From: Bacteroidaceae bacterium
Lineage (GTDB): Bacteria > Bacteroidota > Bacteroidia > Bacteroidales > Bacteroidaceae
DNA: 64,000 nt
Direction of reading: 5' to 3'
Assembly: GCA_017466065.1 (NCBI GenBank)
Contig: JAFTUV010000029.1
Coordinates: 19,106 to 83,105 of the forward strand
Below, piece by piece: positions 1-8,885 of the stretch. Each line of letters starts with the position of its first letter. Position 1 is the stretch's first letter. The position numbers and the translations under genes are program-made. The notes under the pieces are model-generated. The model had not been told where the DNA came from, did not search any database, and saw only the letters and a list, made by a program, of their open reading frames with translations.

Positions 1-1
1 G

Positions 2-211
2 TGTCGCTGGGAGCCGGTGAACCTCTACAAGGCTTGCTGGATAGAGAGCGACGATGCTGCCGAGCTCGAAAATTTCAAGAAACGTAAATATCAATATATG
101 GCAAAGGATATTGAGGGACGCGATGTGTTCCTTGCCGACAGCAACTATGTGTTGCAGATGGCGCAGAACGATTTTAAGGGTATCCGTTTCCATTTTACAA
201 GTGAATTCTAA
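2..211 (+). CDS. C-terminal fragment of an unidentified protein
   Basis: An open frame runs in from the left edge and stops with TAA; only the last 69 residues are visible. The visible tail has a mixed hydrophobic/charged composition with no membrane segment or repeat, and ends in FHFTSEF. The frame continues upstream of the first internal ATG (codon at 17), so this is the end of a longer gene rather than a small gene. It lies 5 nt before the TsaC-like gene on the same strand and probably belongs to the same transcript. I do not recognise the family. Confidence 0.6.
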   Translation, partial: CRWEPVNLYKACWIESDDAAELENFKKRKYQYMAKDIEGRDVFLADSNYVLQMAQNDFKGIRFHFTSEF

Positions 212-216
212 TATCT

Positions 217-789
217 ATGGGAACTATTGCCGATGAAGCCAAAAAGGCTGTTGAAGTGATGCGCAAGGGTGGCGTGATACTTTATCCCACCGACACAGTG
301 TGGGGCATAGGGTGTGATGCTACAAATGCCGAGGCTGTGAAGCGAGTTTACGAGATTAAGCGTCGCACCGACAGCAAGGCACTATTGCTGCTTGTCGATA
401 GTGCTGACCGCCTTGCACGCTATGTATCCAATGTGCATCCGGTTGCGTGGGACTTGATAGAACTCACCAATAAGCCTTTGACCATTGTATATGACGGGGC
501 ACGCAACCTCGCTCCCAATCTTCTTGCCGAGGATGGCAGTGTGGGCATACGTGTTACATCGGAGCTATTCTCCAAAGAGCTATGCTACCGTTTCCAGAAG
601 GCTGTGGTGTCAACCTCGGCCAACATAAGCGGTGAGCCCACTCCTGCCAATTTCGGCGAGATAAGTCCCGAAATAATAGAAGCTGTGGACTATGTGGTAA
701 ATTACAAACAACTTGATAAAGGCCGTCCTAAGTCGTCGAGCATAATAAAGCTCACAGCCAACGGAACGGTTACGGTTATAAGGGAATGA
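217..789 (+). CDS. L-threonylcarbamoyladenylate synthase (TsaC/Sua5/YrdC family)
   Basis: This is a single YrdC domain of 190 residues, the usual size of a TsaC-type enzyme. In that family it makes threonylcarbamoyl-AMP from threonine, bicarbonate and ATP in the cytosol, the first step of t6A formation at tRNA position 37. Visible motifs are YPTDTVWG (23-30), the basic cluster IKRRTDSK (about 47-54), STSANISGE (132-140) and KSSSIIKL (172-179). The K-x-R-x-x-x-K spacing fits TsaC better than its paralogue YciO, but the two are hard to separate without alignment. The Sua5 C-terminal domain is absent. The stop overlaps the next start in an ATGA, which suggests translational coupling to the ClC gene. 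Confidence 0.88.
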   Translation: MGTIADEAKKAVEVMRKGGVILYPTDTVWGIGCDATNAEAVKRVYEIKRRTDSKALLLLVDSADRLARYVSNVHPVAWDLIELTNKPLTIVYDGARNLAPNLLAEDGSVGIRVTSELFSKELCYRFQKAVVSTSANISGEPTPANFGEISPEIIEAVDYVVNYKQLDKGRPKSSSIIKLTANGTVTVIRE

Positions 790-2576
790 GTGTAGAGAAA
801 AAAGAGGAAAAAGGGTTGCTCGACAGGTTTATCGAGTGGCGCGAGAAGCATATTTCGCAAAATCAGTTTATACTTATTTTGAGTTTTATGGTGGGTATAT
901 TGTCGGCCTTGGCTGCTTATATACTTAAAAACCTGATTCACCTTATACAGCATCTGCTCACTCACGGATTCGACAAGGATACGTTCAACTGGCTCTATCT
1001 GGTTTATCCCGTGATTGGTATTTTCATTACCGGGCTGTTCATCAGGAGAGTGGTGCGCGATGATATAAGTCACGGAGTAACCAAGGTGCTCTATGCAATA
1101 TCGTGCCGTCAGGGAAAAATACGCACGCATAATACTTGGTCGTCGATGCTCGCGAGTGCAATCACCATTGGCTTTGGTGGGTCGGTGGGTGCCGAGGCTC
1201 CAATTGTTATGACAGGCTCGGCCATAGGCTCCAATCTGGGCTCCCTGTTTAAAATGGAGAAGAAGGTGATGATGCTGCTCATCGGTTGCGGTGCTGCCGG
1301 TGCCGTGAGCGGTATATTCAAAGCCCCCATTGCAGGGTTGGTATTTACGCTCGAAGTGCTTATGCTCGACCTCACAATGTCGTCGCTCCTGCCGTTGCTT
1401 ATTTCGAGTGTAACTGCTGCCACGCTCTCCTATCTGTGGCTGGGCACCGAAGCTACTTTCGAATTCCATCTTGAAAATCAATTCGACCTTGCCCGTGTGC
1501 CCTATGTGATATTGCTTGGCATTATGTGTGGCCTTGTGTCGCTCTATTTTACAAAGGTTACAACCACTGTGGAGGGATTCTTTAAGAGGTTCACCAATCC
1601 CTATGTGAAGCTGGCGATTGGTGGCAGTGTGTTGAGCGTGCTCATATTCCTTTTCCCTCCTCTCTATGGCGAGGGTTACGATATGATTCACCACCTGATA
1701 AACGGCTCTTCGGCCGATGTTATTCTTAACAATTCGATGTTCTATGGGCACGCGAAATTCCTTTTCCTCTATATGTTCCTCATTATATTGTTCAAGGCTT
1801 TTGCCTCGACGGTTACGAACTGCGGAGGTGGTTGCGGTGGTATATTTGCACCCAGTCTATTCCTTGGTTGCGTGTCGGGCTATCTTTTTGCCGGTATATG
1901 CAATATGATGGAGTGGGGCGTTACTGTTTCCGATAGGAATTTTGCTCTCTTTGGAATGGCTGCTCTTATGTCGGGTGTGTTCCACGCGCCATTGACCGGT
2001 GTATTCCTCATTGCGGAACTTACCGGTGGCTATGCTCTCTTCCTGCCGTTGATGATTGTGTCGGTGTTCTCTTATCTCACAGTCAAGATGTTCGACAAGA
2101 ATAATATCTATGCGGTGCGCTTGGCACAGCGCGGTGAGCTCATTACCCACCACAAGGACCAAGCGGTGTTGACGATTCTGAAAGTGGCCGATGTTATTGA
2201 GAAGAATTTTATGCCTCTTACTCCGGATATGGACTTGGGTGCGCTCACGGCTGTGGTTGCAAAGACGAAGCGCAATATATTCCCTGTAATAAATACCAAC
2301 AACCATCTTGTGGGTATTCTCTTTATTGATGATGTCAGGCACATAATGTTCCGTCAGGAGCTTTATCACCGCTACAAGGTTGCTACGCTTATGCGTGAGG
2401 CTCCTGTGCGTTTGAGTATCGAGGAGCCGATGGAGGCGGTTATGCGCAAATTCGAGGAAACAAATGCTTGGAACCTCCCTGTTGAGGGAATAAATGGAGA
2501 ATATATTGGTTTTATATCAAAATCGGCCATTTTTACAGCCTATCGTAAAACGTTGTTGGAATTTACATCGGATTAA
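786..2576 (+). CDS. ClC-family chloride channel/transporter with C-terminal CBS domains
   Basis: A 596-residue inner-membrane protein with about ten hydrophobic helices, followed by a cytoplasmic CBS pair (about residues 455-590). The family moves chloride, either as Cl-/H+ antiporters or as channels. The gating-glutamate motif is present as GGSVGAEAP (GREGP in E. coli ClcA), and GGIFAPSLFLG matches the GxFxP anion-binding motif. In the helix corresponding to ClcA E202-E203 the sequence reads FTLEVLM. The internal proton-path glutamate (E203) is therefore valine, as in eukaryotic channel-type ClCs. The start overlaps the previous stop (ATGA). The CBS domains could sense nucleotides; that is inferred from the family. 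Confidence 0.93.
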   Translation: MSVEKKEEKGLLDRFIEWREKHISQNQFILILSFMVGILSALAAYILKNLIHLIQHLLTHGFDKDTFNWLYLVYPVIGIFITGLFIRRVVRDDISHGVTKVLYAISCRQGKIRTHNTWSSMLASAITIGFGGSVGAEAPIVMTGSAIGSNLGSLFKMEKKVMMLLIGCGAAGAVSGIFKAPIAGLVFTLEVLMLDLTMSSLLPLLISSVTAATLSYLWLGTEATFEFHLENQFDLARVPYVILLGIMCGLVSLYFTKVTTTVEGFFKRFTNPYVKLAIGGSVLSVLIFLFPPLYGEGYDMIHHLINGSSADVILNNSMFYGHAKFLFLYMFLIILFKAFASTVTNCGGGCGGIFAPSLFLGCVSGYLFAGICNMMEWGVTVSDRNFALFGMAALMSGVFHAPLTGVFLIAELTGGYALFLPLMIVSVFSYLTVKMFDKNNIYAVRLAQRGELITHHKDQAVLTILKVADVIEKNFMPLTPDMDLGALTAVVAKTKRNIFPVINTNNHLVGILFIDDVRHIMFRQELYHRYKVATLMREAPVRLSIEEPMEAVMRKFEETNAWNLPVEGINGEYIGFISKSAIFTAYRKTLLEFTSD

Positions 2577-2597
2577 GCCGTTAAACTTTTTCAGATA

Positions 2598-3590
2598 ATG
2601 GAGAATAAATTGAGAATAGTATATCTTGGTACTCCCGATTTTGCAGTGGAGCCATTGAAGCGTCTGCTCGACAGGCAACATTCCGATGAGGCTTGCGGCT
2701 ACGAGGTAGTGGGTGTGGTTACAATGCCCGATAAGATGATTAACAAGCGTGGCAATCAACTGCTTATGAGCCCTGTGAAACAGTTTGCCGTGAGCAAGGG
2801 GCTGCCTGTGTTGCAACCGGAGTCGTTGAAGAGCGAGGATTTCCTTGCGGCTCTTGCCGGGTGGCGTGCCGACCTGCAAATTGTGGTGGCCTTCCGTATG
2901 CTCCCCGAGAGTGTGTGGAATATGCCCCGTTTGGGTACATTTAATCTGCACGCATCGTTGCTCCCGCAGTATCGTGGTGCCGCGCCCATAAATTGGGCCA
3001 TCATAAACGGCGACAAGGAGAGTGGTGTTACTACTTTCTTCCTTAAACACGAGATTGACACTGGCGATGTGATTTATCGCGACAAGGTGGCGATTGAGGA
3101 GTGTGACAATGCGGGCACATTGCACGATAAACTTATGTATCGGGGTGGAGAAACGGTGTTGCGCACTGTGGATGCTATTGTGCGTGGTGCGGTGGAGCCT
3201 GTCCCGCAGGAGCAGATGTTTGTGAATGAGGCCGACTTGCGCCCGGCACCCAAAATTTTCCGCGACACTTGCCGCATTGATTGGAGCAAGGATTGCACTG
3301 CGGTGTACGACTTTGTGCGCGGAATGTCGCCCTATCCTGCTGCTTGGTGCGAAATGCAGGATGCTGCCGGCAATCGCATTGCCATAAAAGTTTATGAGGT
3401 TGCAAAGGAGATTGCGCAGCACGACAAGCCCGTGGGTTCTTTGCTTACCGATGGCAAGACTTTTGCGAAGGTTGCCGTTGAGGGTGGATACATAAATATG
3501 CTCTCGTTGCAAATTCCGGGCAAGAAGCGTATGCCTGTGGCCGACCTTTTGCGCGGCTTCTCTTTGCAGGGCTTTTCGCTTGTGAAGTAG
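2598..3590 (+). CDS. fmt: Methionyl-tRNA formyltransferase
   Basis: Transfers the formyl group from 10-formyl-tetrahydrofolate to Met-tRNAfMet for translation initiation. At 330 residues it has the standard two-domain length: an N-terminal Rossmann-like formyltransferase domain and a C-terminal OB-like domain (about 215-330). The catalytic triad is visible as N116 and H118 in FNLHASLLPQYRG and D154 in HEIDTGD, matching N106/H108/D144 of E. coli. Folate-pocket residues follow in GAAPINWAI. It starts 21 nt after the ClC stop and ends just before a strong hairpin, so it is probably the last gene of the left-edge operon. Confidence 0.97.
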   Translation: MENKLRIVYLGTPDFAVEPLKRLLDRQHSDEACGYEVVGVVTMPDKMINKRGNQLLMSPVKQFAVSKGLPVLQPESLKSEDFLAALAGWRADLQIVVAFRMLPESVWNMPRLGTFNLHASLLPQYRGAAPINWAIINGDKESGVTTFFLKHEIDTGDVIYRDKVAIEECDNAGTLHDKLMYRGGETVLRTVDAIVRGAVEPVPQEQMFVNEADLRPAPKIFRDTCRIDWSKDCTAVYDFVRGMSPYPAAWCEMQDAAGNRIAIKVYEVAKEIAQHDKPVGSLLTDGKTFAKVAVEGGYINMLSLQIPGKKRMPVADLLRGFSLQGFSLVK

Positions 3591-3610
3591 TTTGGTTAAG
3601 AAACAATAGG

Positions 3611-3650
3611 AGGATGACTAAAAAGGCTTTTCGTCGTTTTTAGTCATCCT
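3611..3650. terminator. Bidirectional intrinsic terminator between fmt and the LRR gene
   Basis: A perfect 14-bp inverted repeat: AGGATGACTAAAAA at 3611-3624 and its complement at 3637-3650, with a 12-nt loop. The inner A/T runs and the CTTTT after the right arm favour termination of fmt. The two flanking genes converge here, so it probably serves both. Confidence 0.8.
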
Positions 3651-3676
3651 CTTTTAGATATATATTTCTTATAATT

Positions 3677-6600
3677 TTACCACAAGAACTGTGTGGGAGC
3701 AGCGTTTGCACTATTTGTGCCGAGTATTATTGATACAAGGGTCGTGAGGTCGCTGACATCTACCGAGCCGTCGCCGTTAATGTCGGCAACATCGGTCACT
3801 TTCGAACTGTCGAGAATAATACTTACCAATGTAGTGAGGTCGGAAACATCGACCGAACCGTCGCCGTTAATATCACCGTCGGAGCCGGCACTATATTCTA
3901 CTATGTTGGTAAAGTTCCTCCAATATGTGGTGCTTATGGTTGTGCTCTCGTCAACGGGGATAAGCATAATCTGGTCGAGCAAGAAGCGGAATGCAAACAG
4001 GTTGGCATTCTTTGAGGTGTAACGGCCGGTTTTTTCGCTATACTGCAATGGTCGCAGAAGTTCTATATTTACATCCACGGTGCAGTTGTTTCTTTCGTCT
4101 AAGGTGTAGCCGCTGTGCTGTAAGTCGAATATATAATCCTCGCCGCTGCTGTCTTTAAGGAAAATAGTGTCGATGCGTGAACGGTCGGGCACAATGGCGT
4201 GCTCCTCCCATACACCGAATTTGGTATTGGAGGTTCCTATGTTGAAAGAGTCGCAGGGTAGCATTGCCAGCTGCTCGTTATTCTGGCTCACGCGCACTCT
4301 CAAATAGGAGTCGTTGTATTGCGGTAATGCAGTACTTTTAATTAAAGTATCGCTGTACGATTCTATGAACCAAGGTGGTGTAACAAGCGCAATCTTGTAT
4401 TGTCCGCTGCGGGTGCCTGTAATTCCGAATGTTGCTCTTGGCAGTTCGGTCATCTTTGTTTTGCTTGCTTGGTGGGCAAGGAGGTAATCGCCTCCATAGA
4501 GGGTGCCTGCAACATCGGGGTTCTGTGTACCGACAGATATTGTTTCATATAATGCGTTTTTGTTCTTGCTTTTCATAATATCTGCAAGGTTGTTGCAGTG
4601 TGTTGTTGTGAATTTAACCTCTTCTTCCTCTCGTTTAGAGGTGCTCGATTGGTAGGCTGCCTTTGTACCGATGGGAACATACAGGGTTGCACTTGTATAA
4701 TGCTCGGTAAAGGCCTCGCTGTCGAGCAGTGCCGGTGTAGTGCCCTGTACATATATCTCTTTGAGTGCTGCACAGCCTTGGAACGCTGCATTACCAATGT
4801 CTGTTACTCCCTTGCCGATGGTCGTGCTCGTGAGGCTCGTGCAACCGCTGAATGCTGCATCGCCAATAGCTGTTACTCCGTTGCCGATGGTTACGCTTGT
4901 GAGGGCTGTGTCACCGATGAACGCAGCGTTGTTGATAATGTAGCTTTTGCCGAATTGATTTTTTTGAGGGAGTGTTATTTCGTTCTCGGGGCCGATGTAT
5001 GTAACAAGGTTGCCTTTGTTGTCGAATATGAAGTTATCTATGGTGCTGCCACCGTTGTTTGCTATCACTTCGTCGGCATAGTAGGCAACGTACCCGTTGG
5101 TGGTTGTGCCGGCAACAATGTCGAGTGACGAGTTGTTTACAACGGTTCTAAGATTGGTGCAACCCTCGAAGGCATAGTAGTATATTGTTGTTACGCTGTT
5201 GGGGATTGTAATGATTGAGAGTCTTGTGCAACCGGCGAATGCACTGCTTCCTATTGTCGTTACGCTATTTGGTATTTCGATGCTTGTGAGACCGGTGCAA
5301 CCATCGAACGCAAAATCACTTATAGTGTTTATGCTGTTGGGAATGATGCTATTCTGACAACCTTGCATAAGTGTGTTTGTGGCAGTTTCTATAATAGCGT
5401 TGCAATCTTCGCGACTATCATATATGGGATTACCATCCTCCACTTTTATGCTTGTGAGTGCCGTGCAACCACTTAATGCATTGTATTTTATTGTTGTAAC
5501 GCTTTTAGGGATTGTGATGCTTGTGAGTGCTGTGCAGCCTTGGAATGCGCTGTATTCTATTGTTGTGATGCTACCCGGAATCGTTATTCCCGAAATGTTT
5601 GTGTAATCCTTAAATGCGTTCCGACGAATGGTAGTTACTTTGTAGGTTTTACCGTTATATGTGATGGAAGAGGGGATATTTGCAACCGAGCCACTGCCTG
5701 TATAGTCTGTTACCTGTACGGTTCTATCTTCTTCGGAGATTATGGCAAATGCAAAGTTATTTACGACTATTTCGCCTACGGTTACAATATTGGTAAAATC
5801 TTTCCAGATATTAGAGGTTGTATATAGCTTCTTGCCGGCGGCAGGAACATAGAGTGTTACACTGTCGTATAGTCCTTGGAATGTATTGGCTGTATAGAGA
5901 TTTACTGGTGTTTCTCCCAAGCAATGAATTTCGGTGAGGTCGCTGCACGCTTCAAAAGCCCACTCGCCAATTCTCCATACGTTTGCGGGGATGGTAATGG
6001 ATGTTATTCCTTTTACGCTGTTAAATGCTCCATTGCCTATGTAGGTGGCATTTTCGGGTATAACGGCACCTTGCCAGCCGAATATCACGCTGTCGCCTTT
6101 CATTATTATGTTGCTGTCGGCAGGAATATTATAGACCTTGTTCCCGCTATCCATTGTTATTTTTTGCAGATTGCGGTTCCAAGTGAATGCATAATCTCCA
6201 ATGCTTGTTACACTTGCGGGGAGGTGTATTTCGCGCAGGTCGCAATATTGGAATGCCTTTTCGCCAATGCTTTCCACGCTGTTACCGATGGTTATGGTTT
6301 TAAGGCTGTCGCAATAGGTGAAAAGGTAGTTGTTGATGTTTGTAACTTTATCACCGATGGTTACCGACTTTAAATTTGTGTTGTTCGAGTTATAGTAGTA
6401 GTAATAGTGGGTGAGATTTCGTCCTAAATAAAGTGTCTCTATTGGAAGAGTCTGGAAAAAATTGTTCGAGTTTATCGACAATGAATTCTCGGAATCCGCT
6501 ATGCGCATCTCTTTCAATGCGTTGCAGTTGTAGAACACAGAACTCTCTATTGTTGTAACGCTGCCCGGGATTGTTATATTTGTGAGAGCAGTGCAGTCTT

Positions 6601-6913
6601 GGAACGCATATCCTCTTATTGTTGTTACGCTACCCGGAATAGTTACGCTTGTGACGGCTGTGCAATAGGCAAAAGCAAAATTTCCTATGCTTGTTACGCT
6701 ATAAGTTGTTCCGTTGTGTGTAACAGTGGAGGGGATGCTCACAGCATTGCTATATTCGTATCCGCTGGGGCAGTCGGTTACTTCAACCGTTTTTGCGGTG
6801 GCATCGGTAATGTTGTAAAAAATGCCGTCGGCTTCAAAATCTTGGGCACTTATCAGAGTGTTGCACAGCAACAGCAGTGCCGTGAACAGGGGTTTAAAGT
6901 AAAGTTTCTTCAT
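3677..6913 (-). CDS. Secreted BspA-type leucine-rich repeat protein with C-terminal dockerin-like repeats
   Basis: A 1078-residue exported protein. A Sec signal peptide (about 1-23, ending LISAQ) is followed by a module beginning DFEADGIFYNIT. Many Treponema/BspA-type LRR_5 repeats follow, of the form ALTSITIPxSVTTIxxxAFxGC, split into blocks. The extreme C-terminus has two near-identical EF-hand-like repeats, DINGDGSVDVSDLTTLV, with the DxNxDGxxDxxD ligand pattern of type I dockerins. BspA proteins of oral and gut Bacteroidales bind matrix proteins or other cells; the ligand here is unknown. The duplicated calcium repeats could mean cohesin binding or simply calcium stabilisation. No canonical sorting tail follows them; the protein ends TQFLW. 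The gene stands alone between convergent fmt and rnhB. Confidence 0.9.
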   Translation of the reverse strand: MKKLYFKPLFTALLLLCNTLISAQDFEADGIFYNITDATAKTVEVTDCPSGYEYSNAVSIPSTVTHNGTTYSVTSIGNFAFAYCTAVTSVTIPGSVTTIRGYAFQDCTALTNITIPGSVTTIESSVFYNCNALKEMRIADSENSLSINSNNFFQTLPIETLYLGRNLTHYYYYYNSNNTNLKSVTIGDKVTNINNYLFTYCDSLKTITIGNSVESIGEKAFQYCDLREIHLPASVTSIGDYAFTWNRNLQKITMDSGNKVYNIPADSNIIMKGDSVIFGWQGAVIPENATYIGNGAFNSVKGITSITIPANVWRIGEWAFEACSDLTEIHCLGETPVNLYTANTFQGLYDSVTLYVPAAGKKLYTTSNIWKDFTNIVTVGEIVVNNFAFAIISEEDRTVQVTDYTGSGSVANIPSSITYNGKTYKVTTIRRNAFKDYTNISGITIPGSITTIEYSAFQGCTALTSITIPKSVTTIKYNALSGCTALTSIKVEDGNPIYDSREDCNAIIETATNTLMQGCQNSIIPNSINTISDFAFDGCTGLTSIEIPNSVTTIGSSAFAGCTRLSIITIPNSVTTIYYYAFEGCTNLRTVVNNSSLDIVAGTTTNGYVAYYADEVIANNGGSTIDNFIFDNKGNLVTYIGPENEITLPQKNQFGKSYIINNAAFIGDTALTSVTIGNGVTAIGDAAFSGCTSLTSTTIGKGVTDIGNAAFQGCAALKEIYVQGTTPALLDSEAFTEHYTSATLYVPIGTKAAYQSSTSKREEEEVKFTTTHCNNLADIMKSKNKNALYETISVGTQNPDVAGTLYGGDYLLAHQASKTKMTELPRATFGITGTRSGQYKIALVTPPWFIESYSDTLIKSTALPQYNDSYLRVRVSQNNEQLAMLPCDSFNIGTSNTKFGVWEEHAIVPDRSRIDTIFLKDSSGEDYIFDLQHSGYTLDERNNCTVDVNIELLRPLQYSEKTGRYTSKNANLFAFRFLLDQIMLIPVDESTTISTTYWRNFTNIVEYSAGSDGDINGDGSVDVSDLTTLVSIILDSSKVTDVADINGDGSVDVSDLTTLVSIILGTNSANAAPTQFLW

Positions 6914-6953
6914 AGGGGTAATTATTGGGTTACTATAAATTCGCAGTTTACTG

Positions 6954-6987
6954 CAAATATATATATAAGGTGTGTAATTACCCCCCC
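6954..6987 (-). promoter_or_regulatory. Possible LRR-gene promoter with a G7 tract at the -33 position
   Basis: On the minus strand TATATTTG (6954-6961) matches the Bacteroidetes -7 box TAnnTTTG, 41 nt before the start codon. About 20 bp further upstream, where TTTG is expected, there is a run of seven G (seven C on the plus strand, 6981-6987). The -7 match is good; the -33 element is not recognisable. Confidence 0.35.
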
Positions 6988-7051
6988 GTTTGGTTAAATT
7001 ATATTAAAATCTTTGTTGTCGTGCTGTTTCTTATGTTTAATAGTATGTGAG

Positions 7052-7663
7052 CTACTCGAATGTGAGTTCCAGTTGCTTGGGCTCCTCGCCGAGGAGGTTG
7101 AACGATGTGCGGTGGTAGGGGGTGGTGCCATATTCGCGTATGGCGGCACGATGCTTGGCTGTGGGGTAACCTTTATTGCTTTGCCAGTCGTACATAGGAT
7201 ATTCGCGGGAGAGGGCGAGCATATAGTCGTCGCGATAGGTCTTTGCGAGGATAGATGCTGCGGCAATGCTCATATAGGTAGCATCGCCTTTAACCACGGT
7301 TGTGTGGGGTGTTGCGGGGTAGGGGCTGAATTTGTTACCGTCGATAAGCAGGTGTTGCGGGCGCACTTTTAGTGCGTCGATGGCACGGTGCATCGCAAGG
7401 ATGGATGCACGCAGAATGTTTATCTTGTCAATTTCGGCTGCGGTTACTATTCCTACGGCCCACGCAGTGGCCTCTTTTTCTATTATTTCGCGCAGTTGGT
7501 AGCGTTGCGCCTCGGTGAGTTGCTTCGAGTCGTTGAGCAGTTCATTCTCAAAGCCGGGTGGCAGAATTACTGCTGCGGCATATACGTCGCCGGCAAGGCA
7601 ACCGCGCCCTGCTTCGTCGCAGCCGGCCTCTATAATGCCTTCTGTGCGGTAGGGTTTCAGCAT
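7052..7663 (-). CDS. rnhB: Ribonuclease HII
   Basis: Removes ribonucleotides embedded in DNA and RNA of RNA-DNA hybrids; a cytosolic, metal-dependent endonuclease. The 203-residue length is typical. The DEDD-type acidic residues are seen as D16 and E17 in GCDEAGRG (14-21, including the GRG of type 2 RNases H), D107 in LLIDGNKF and D126 in [15 protein letters not shown]. The start codon lies inside the end of sufS (7-nt overlap), so it is the promoter-distal gene of the suf run. The link to iron-sulfur assembly is probably positional only. Confidence 0.96.
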   Translation of the reverse strand: MLKPYRTEGIIEAGCDEAGRGCLAGDVYAAAVILPPGFENELLNDSKQLTEAQRYQLREIIEKEATAWAVGIVTAAEIDKINILRASILAMHRAIDALKVRPQHLLIDGNKFSPYPATPHTTVVKGDATYMSIAAASILAKTYRDDYMLALSREYPMYDWQSNKGYPTAKHRAAIREYGTTPYHRTSFNLLGEEPKQLELTFE

Positions 7664-8874
7664 CGGTCGAACATTTTTACGGCTCTGTTTATTCCTGCGA
7701 TAAGTGCATCGACCTCTTCGTGTGTGTTATACACGGCAAACGACGCTCGCACCGTGCCGGGAATGCCCAGATGGTCGATGAGGGGTTGTGCGCAGTGGTG
7801 CCCTGTGCGTATGGCTATGCCCAGATGGTCGAGTATGGTGCCAAGGTCGGCAGGGTGAATGTCGCCCACGAGAAAGGATACTGCGGCTCCGTCGGGGTTG
7901 CCGAATATGCGCATTCCGGGTATTTCACGCAGCCTTTCGAGGGCGTATTGTGTGAGTGAGTGCTCGTGTGCGGCAATATTCTCGATGCCTATGCTCATTA
8001 CCCATTCGAGGGCGGTGCCAAGGGCGATGGCTCCCACATAGTCGGGGGTGCCTGCCTCGAATTTATAGGGAAGTTCGTTGTAGGTCGTCTTTTCGAACCG
8101 CACAGTCTGTATCATTTCTCCGCCGCCGTGGTAGGGCTGCATTGCATTGAGCCACTTTTCTTTACCATAGAGAATGCCAATGCCGGTGGGGGCGTATACT
8201 TTGTGCCCGCTCATTACAAAAAAATCGGCATCGAGTTCCTGAACATCCACCTTTATGTGTGGGCTACTCTGTGCACCGTCTATGAGCACGGGCACACTGT
8301 GGCTGTGGGCAATAGCTATAATCTCCTTTATGGGGTTGGTTGCGCCCAATACGTTTGAAACGTGGGTGATGCTCACCAGCTTGGTGCGCTCGTCGAAGAG
8401 AGCTTTGTAGGCTTTAAGGTCCAAACGCTCGTCGTCGGTGAGGGGCACTATGCAGAGTTCTATGCCTATGCGGTCGCGTAACATTTGCCACGGGACAATG
8501 TTGCTGTGGTGCTCCATTGTGGAGATTATCACTTTGTCGCCCTCTTTAAGGAAGGTGCTGCCAAAGGATGTTGCCACAAGGTTGATGCTCTCGGTGGTGC
8601 CTCGGGTGAATATTATTTCGTGGCTGTGGGCTGCTCCGATGAACTTTTGTACCGTGCGTCGGGCCTTTTCAAACTCCTCGGTGGCCACCTGCGAGAGGTG
8701 ATGAACGCCACGGTGCACGTTTGAGTTTATGGTGCAGTAGGCGTTGCCTATTGCGTCGATTACGCATTGCGGTTTTTGTGTGGTTGCCGCATTGTCGAGG
8801 TAAATGAGGGGTTTCCCATACACTTTTTGTGTGAGTATGGGGAATTCTTTGCGTATGTCTTGCGGGTTGAGCAT
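7657..8874 (-). CDS. sufS: Cysteine desulfurase SufS
   Basis: A PLP enzyme that takes sulfur from cysteine as an enzyme-bound persulfide for Fe-S cluster assembly on SufBCD. At 405 residues it is a standard group II desulfurase. The PLP lysine is K225 in [11 protein letters not shown], the histidine motif STMEHHSN lies near 119-126, and the persulfide cysteine is C361 in [10 protein letters not shown]. Group II enzymes usually need a sulfur carrier (SufE or SufU); none is encoded in this cluster, so it must lie elsewhere or be replaced. It follows sufD by 11 nt and overlaps rnhB. Confidence 0.97.
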   Translation of the reverse strand: MLNPQDIRKEFPILTQKVYGKPLIYLDNAATTQKPQCVIDAIGNAYCTINSNVHRGVHHLSQVATEEFEKARRTVQKFIGAAHSHEIIFTRGTTESINLVATSFGSTFLKEGDKVIISTMEHHSNIVPWQMLRDRIGIELCIVPLTDDERLDLKAYKALFDERTKLVSITHVSNVLGATNPIKEIIAIAHSHSVPVLIDGAQSSPHIKVDVQELDADFFVMSGHKVYAPTGIGILYGKEKWLNAMQPYHGGGEMIQTVRFEKTTYNELPYKFEAGTPDYVGAIALGTALEWVMSIGIENIAAHEHSLTQYALERLREIPGMRIFGNPDGAAVSFLVGDIHPADLGTILDHLGIAIRTGHHCAQPLIDHLGIPGTVRASFAVYNTHEEVDALIAGINRAVKMFDRC

Positions 8875-8885
8875 CGTTGGGTTCT

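Noticed and set aside
702..1751. 349-aa minus-strand frame
   Set aside because: Lies fully across the ClC gene, has low-complexity His/Arg/Gln-rich composition typical of antisense shadows and no family motif.
2517..3512. 331-aa minus-strand frame opposite fmt
   Set aside because: Antisense shadow; fmt has all catalytic residues and the antisense product has no recognisable domain.
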